DNA from: Bisporella sp. PMI_857
Taxonomy: Eukaryota; Ascomycota; Leotiomycetes; Helotiales; Helotiaceae
Direction of reading: 5' to 3'
DNA length: 64,000 nucleotides
Assembly (NCBI GenBank): GCA_021307315.1
Contig: JAJSPD010000040.1
Location: 1 to 64,000 of the forward strand
Part shown: in pieces, positions 58,651 through 64,000 of the stretch
Layout: each line of letters begins with the position of its first letter
Position numbering within the stretch: the first letter of the stretch is position 1
The notes under the pieces: model-generated
Databases searched by the model: none
What the model saw: the letters and a program-made list of their open reading frames with translations, nothing else
What the model was told of the DNA's origin: nothing
Program-made: the position numbers and the translations under genes

Positions 58651-59480
58651 ATTATTCGAAGGAGAGGAGAGGAGTGAGAAGTAAGTAAGAGGAGGAGGAA
58701 GAGGAGGATGTTGAGGTTGTAGGAGGGTCAAGGCAAAAGAGGAGAAATCGGTCGAATATGGAGCAGCTTAGTGAAGTTTAAAGTTCATACTGGGTTGCTT
58801 GTAAGTTTTCATGAGAAGTGAGTGTTTTTGCTGGGGGGGGAGGGAGGGAGGGATGGGAGGGGAGGGGACGAGTAGACGCGAGAGAGAGAGAAGGGGGCTT
58901 GTAGGGGTAAGTGGAGAAAAGTACAGTACAATCCAGTAGCCAAGCCACAGCGCTGAGGCAAAGAAGACGCAAGATTTTGGAGAATTTGCTTGCTTTGTCT
59001 TTCTCTTCTAGACGAGCTACAGACTTTTCTCTTTCTCTTTCTCCACTACACTACACTACAATCTCCACTTCACTCTCCACTTGACATGTCTCGCCCTCGT
59101 CTCTCGCTTGGGGGGCCCTGGAGTTGCCGCTGCCCGCTGCTGCTGGAGTTTTTGAGATACCCGCTTAACCCTCTTTGGCCTATAAATAAGCCCTGCTGGG
59201 GACACCCTAAAGAAAGAAAAGAAATAATAAAAATTAAAGGACGGACAAAAAAAAAATTAAATAACAAAATTTGCTCCTAAATTCCTCACCCCCAAAACAC
59301 ATCATCCTCACGCTAAAGCAGGTAATATTATAATTATCCTATTTGACTCGATTCGAATTGTGCATATGCCCGTACGTTATGTTATGATATGCTAATGAAA
59401 ACCTATCAAGCTTTTTTCCTTTGCGTTGCCCGGGTCTATCTCCGATGGCTATTGTACCATCCCTTCCTCTCTCACTACAC

Positions 59481-59505
59481 CTCTCTCTCTCTCTCTATAT
59501 ATATA
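59481..59505. repeat. (CT)8(AT)n dinucleotide repeat
   Basis: Eight CT units followed by about four AT units. Confidence 0.9.
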
Positions 59506-62500
59506 CAGTATCAAAGGGCTCTAATTTAATACATCATGAACGAAGAAAAGCACTGGCTATTCATCTCCTTTATAGCGTACAATCCTATCCTCATTTATTG
59601 AGGGATATCCTATTGAAAACTCCTCATCCATCCTCCCTACTTCACGGCCCCATCATGATCTTATCTCGATTGCGGAGCAGGTAGCCCATCGTTCGAAAAT
59701 CAGTTAGCCAACAAACATATGGCACATGGGTTTAGCGTTAGCACGATGCGATCAGGATGCCACTGATAGGCAGGGAGCTATTGCACCCTCGAGCGCGGGA
59801 GAGAGAGCCTCTCGCCCCTCCTCCTTGACCTTGATCAAATAAACCTGCAGTTATAATACCTTCTTTTAACTCCCTCTCCTGCTCCATGCTACAGGTATCA
59901 GACTGGTAACAGTTACAAAGACAGAGTTCAGTGGGTGATGAGGCTGCTGCACGGTTGATGGATGGCATGGGCTGCAGCCCGCACTGCACCTCTCTGCAGT
60001 AGATTGCATTAAAGCGACTCGTCTCATTTATCTCGATCGAATGGTAGTACTTGGATATCGCATGAAGGGGCATGGATACTATTACCGGATGTCCAGGAAA
60101 ACAAGTACTATGACCTCCTCGGCCGCGCATTCATTCGGGAAGCCAACCATATTGTGAATACAAAATCTTCGCCGAACAACCGCGTCGCTTGGCTATCCAG
60201 TAGCGACGTCAAACTCTCCGCTATGCCGTCCTGCAGGCTGTGCGAAACCCTGACGAAGCCCAGGCGGTGCAGGTGTTCTGGATCGTGGCTAACAGGGCGA
60301 TCATAACCGGAAAAGAAGCCGAAGCCTGTCCATTTCTGTCCCTCCACCCCCATCTTCCCAACTTCCCATCTTCTGTCTCAAATATCCGCCAAGCGCTTCC
60401 TTAACGCCACACCAAGACCAACCAGCGGGTGGGGAGGAGAAGGGAAGGGAAGGGAAAGGGGAGGAAATGAGCGAAATGGATCAATTCCTGTATGGGTGAA
60501 TGAGGAAGCAACCAGCATTCCATACTTGCAGAATCATAATAGTTTCTCATTAACACGACTAGGAACATCTGTATCATCCCCATCAACAATGCAGCAACTA
60601 TACCGATGTTTCCGGCAAGACCCTTGGCTGCTAAGGGATAGCGCCAATGCGCCGAAGGTCGAGGCTCAGTGGACGAGGTTCAGCCAACGAACTGCCAAAC
60701 ATTCTACCTTGCTGACGAAGAATATTGCAGAGAGCAAACAAGGAAGACAACAATACTATTTATTCATCACGCATACCTAGTGTGAGAACATAAAAGAGGG
60801 TTGTGATGCAGACTATCATTGACCTTATTTAGTTAGCCTGAGGGTGGGTTTGGCGACTACGGTTCACATATCCATCTTTGTTATTGTATTGACATTTGAC
60901 ATTAACACACTGGTGCCCCTGGCTGTCGTGTTCCAGAGTTTGGGATATTGATAAGGAAGTTCCTTGTTAGGATTCAGAACAGCACAAAATAATGATGGAA
61001 ATTAAATCTAATGGAAGTGCGGTTGGTCTCTTCGTGCTTGCCTCGGTCGGCATTATATGATATTACTCAGGAAGTTGTTTCATTGACGCTTTGCTTTGCC
61101 ACATTTCCGCTTGAGCTTAAATTAATTTCGATTGCCTTTCTGCATGCAGCACTGCGCATACTTCCTTACATTGTTAATCTCTTAGCTATCGGAAGTGGGC
61201 TAGGAAATGCATCGGGAGACCAGGCTTTCCTGCAGGAGATCAACAGGGCCCTTTTTTTTTTATATAGCATTCCTCTCCACCGGCTCTGCCATCTTGGTCT
61301 TCTCGCAGACAAAAAACATGTAGAATTTTATGAATTCGGTTGGCGCGGCAGTTTTTGGGAAAGTTGAGCAGCTAGACGGTGTCTCCATGTTACACTTTTG
61401 ACGCCCCTCAAAAAAAGTGACGCTTGCCTTTGGTCTAGAGCATTATTTTACTTAAGCAATTCAGATATATGATATGAGAAGTTATGGGTGTTGATAGATC
61501 CTCAAGTTGAAAAGAGACTGGCAAGCCTTCAGGATATACTTACGCCTTGAGAGTTTAAGGAGAGGTATTCTTAAAATAGTAAAACTTGTCAACTTTGTCA
61601 TCTAGTAGATCTGTAATCGAAGTCTGATTGAACAGTATATCTTTATTGCTATTATGTACGGAACCTCCCAACTTTCAGATCTACAACTTTTAGATGTTAG
61701 GAATCAACTCTGTTTAGTCGTCAAATGATTCTTAGTTTGCCCGTTCTTTATTGCTCACACTACTTTGTACGTTATAATTTTAGGGCTGTTTATTTGCAAT
61801 AAAGATATTATGAGAAGTATTGATTACGAATCTGACAACGTTGGCGCTCAGGTACTTATTTCTACCATGATTCGCGTTATCAAATCGGGACACAATTTTT
61901 TTGGCAGATGGTACTTTAAAGGAGGCCCGCGAAGTGTTTGCGTGAATGTCATATTCGTTTGAGGCACGGCTAAAGGAGATTTTCAATATTCTCTGCCGCA
62001 TACTTGAACTCATGAGAAATAGGCTGTAGGTCGTGTCGTCAAGGGCCTATATTTCATCTAGGTATTGGACCAGGGCGACGGCATGACAAGGTTGGCATTA
62101 TGCCAGAGATGAGGAATAGCAGTCAAGCAACTCAAGACTTTCCTAGCAACACGTTATATCTAACACTGCTGGATGGATTGTCCACTTTTGGTTCAGCGAG
62201 CACTCCTCTCCAAACGACAATGACATCTATGTCCAGGCCAACGTATGGAGTAGAAACCTGAACTACACATATCAGAGGTCTCTCGACATAAGAAATACTG
62301 AGCTTCTTTACCAATCATTAAGCAGTTTTTTCCTCATAATATGCACCCAATAAGAGACGGATATATAATACATTAGAATCTACCCCACCAGCCACATCGC
62401 AACAGCCGCGTGGGGGCACAGACAGGCCTACATTCACGGCATCCACACACACATAAAGTTCCAAAAAAACCTATGTATATGTACTTGAAGCGGTGACAAC

Positions 62501-64000
62501 TCAAATGACTACTCAAGTCATTTAGTGAATAAGCCATAATCTCGAGAAGGGGTGCTTGACTAATCTGTGGGCACCACAAATTCTATCCAAACAGATGGAT
62601 GATCACCTAGCCGTTATTACTGTGGCTTCATGTCGTGCACACAACCAAATAACGGCTGATAAAGCCTTATCGCCAATAGATCTGTTCAGATGACAGCTCA
62701 TGTATTACGACTTAATCCAGGGGCCGCCGCACTCCACACCACAAAGTCCCTACGCTCAGGCTCTGCGTCTCAAGCATGGGAAATGCTCATGAGGAGATGG
62801 TATAGAAAGGGCTAGTGTTGAAGGCTATCGCGGATCAATTTTACCAAAAGCTTGATTACAACGAGAACAGCCGTGCATAGCTGGAGGGCCTCGATCTGGC
62901 ATGACACCACCACATAAATGTCAGGCAGATAAGTTTTCTTTACAAGCCTCATTAGCGATATGTATGATACATCCACCGCCAATAATATCTTCCACACGAC
63001 CCATCAGATCATCTTTCTCCTGTTTCTCCTATTTCTACCCCCGACGATACATCTAACACAGCAGATCATTATAATTGATGCTTCATATAATCATGAAAGC
63101 CACATTCGGTAGACTGCAGCACTGTTTCGAGTCTTGAGTCACGACCGAATCGATACTGCAAGGCAGGTTGATGGCGCATAATCACTCCGTCTTCAGGCAC
63201 TTTCCAGGACTGGCTTGTTGCATAACCATGTGGAAACAATGTGGCGAAAGCGACCGTCTCGTGGGTTCATATATAATTCCTCCAACAGGCTTGGTGTCAC
63301 AGCCTTAGTGACATATCAAGATAACGCACCAGAAATATCTCTTTCTGGTATTGATTGCGCCATTGCCCGGAAGTACTAGACTAGCCCATGTTAACGGTCA
63401 TTCGAATGTACAGTATCTGAGGAGCAGAACGTTTGACAGACGCACGGAGCATAGACGGCCCCGCATCTACTGTCATATGCAGAACAGCGCATAGGGATCC
63501 CTAAATTGCCCTATTTCACCAACCAGCAATATATTATTTACAAGCCAAGGTATCGATCGACACACCAGGGGCCCTGGTTCCAGTCCTGTCGCCGGCCGTC
63601 TGGAAGCGAGGATACGATAGGTCAGAAAGTGGCTTTTCTGGGCTTTCATTTCCCGCAATCTTAAATGATAAGAAGCAGCATGGGCCTTGTCTTGTACAGC
63701 AAAAGGTTGTGAGGACGACATCGCTTAGGAGGGGTAGCTTCAGCTGCCGTCTCGAGATCTGCCACATCTGAGTTGTACATTTGTCTTTTTCTCATCCTGA
63801 TTGTCCGTCCAGGAGAAGCGGGATTGGCTTCCATACAGCCACGAAAACTCTATACGAGGAAAGGGTCTAGGCAATTCTCAAGATTCAGCCCTTCACCCGG
63901 CAGCGTTGCAGTCGGGCAGCATAACTGTGACGCGGCCAGGGGGAGAGAGATAAACTTCCTATCCCGATATCGTGCCGAAATGTCCAAGATTCGGGCATGA

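Larger units (their letters stand above)
58188..64000. other. Gene-poor right end
   Basis: The first 0.9 kb is the purine-rich REG1 promoter. The rest (59.1-64 kb) shows no supportable gene. Candidate relics of coding sequence lie at about 60,080-60,370 (see findings). Open frames at 61011-61367 (118 codons, hydrophobic) and 63773 to the right edge lack recognisable features. The part 61.4-62.4 kb is A/T-rich. No transposon ends, tRNA or rRNA seen. Confidence 0.5.

Noticed and set aside
61011..61367. 118-codon hydrophobic plus-strand frame
   Set aside because: Looks membrane-like, but the region is A/T-rich, where hydrophobic codons arise by chance; no family features.
63540..63640. GC-rich stretch with a GGTTCCAGTCC element resembling a tRNA T-arm
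   Set aside because: No matching acceptor stem, D-arm or anticodon arm could be folded around it by eye.

Overview
This window is a piece of a filamentous ascomycete (Pezizomycotina) chromosome. The evidence is the gene content, the many short introns (about 45-80 nt, GTRNGT donors, CTAAC/CTGAC-type branch sites) and the mix of housekeeping genes with secreted carbohydrate-active genes. The class Leotiomycetes fits, but this is only an impression. I saw no transposon, rRNA, tRNA, CRISPR or viral gene. Most exon structures below were assembled by hand from splice signals, reading phase and family continuity.

Layout. 0-18 kb: the 5' end of a secreted protein at the left edge (-), a kinesin-14 motor (-), a secreted lactonohydrolase (-), a DenD-like NAD epimerase/dehydrogenase (-), the ribosome-biogenesis factor RPF2 (-) head to head with the peroxisomal membrane protein PMP4 (+), the proteasome ATPase RPT1 (+), and a secreted GH127/DUF1680 glycosidase (-). 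18-34 kb: a secreted choice-of-anchor/LVIVD-repeat protein (-), the RNA exonuclease REX1 (-), a Yippee/Mis18-domain protein with a C2HC finger (+), a SET-MYND (SMYD-type) protein (-), the peroxisomal receptor PEX5 (-), and a mitochondrial two-RRM protein (-). 34-40 kb: an unrecognised gene broken by an in-frame TGA (-), a CAP59/CMT1-type GT69 mannosyltransferase (+) and a bHLH transcription factor (-). 40-47.7 kb: 7.7 kb without a supportable gene, lying upstream of the bHLH gene and rich in repeats and TACTGTA motifs. 47.7-58.2 kb: the crosslink-repair nuclease PSO2/SNM1 (-), the spliceosome/decay subunit LSM2 (-), a SnoaL-like pathogen-related protein (+) and a REG1/HEX2-type PP1 regulator (-). 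58.2-64 kb: no supportable gene.

The genes are mostly independent housekeeping units. Looser functional groupings are: two peroxisome genes (PEX5, PMP4); ribosome/RNA metabolism (RPF2, REX1, LSM2, RRM protein); extracellular or sugar metabolism (lactonohydrolase, DenD-like enzyme, GH127, LVIVD protein, GT69); and chromosome biology (kinesin-14, Mis18-like protein, PSO2, SET-MYND). I found no compelling new multi-gene system. The most interesting leads are the Mis18-like architecture, an 11-nt microexon, an in-frame stop in the GH127 gene, two GC-AG introns, the adjacent lactonase/dehydrogenase pair, and the long repeat-rich region upstream of the bHLH gene.
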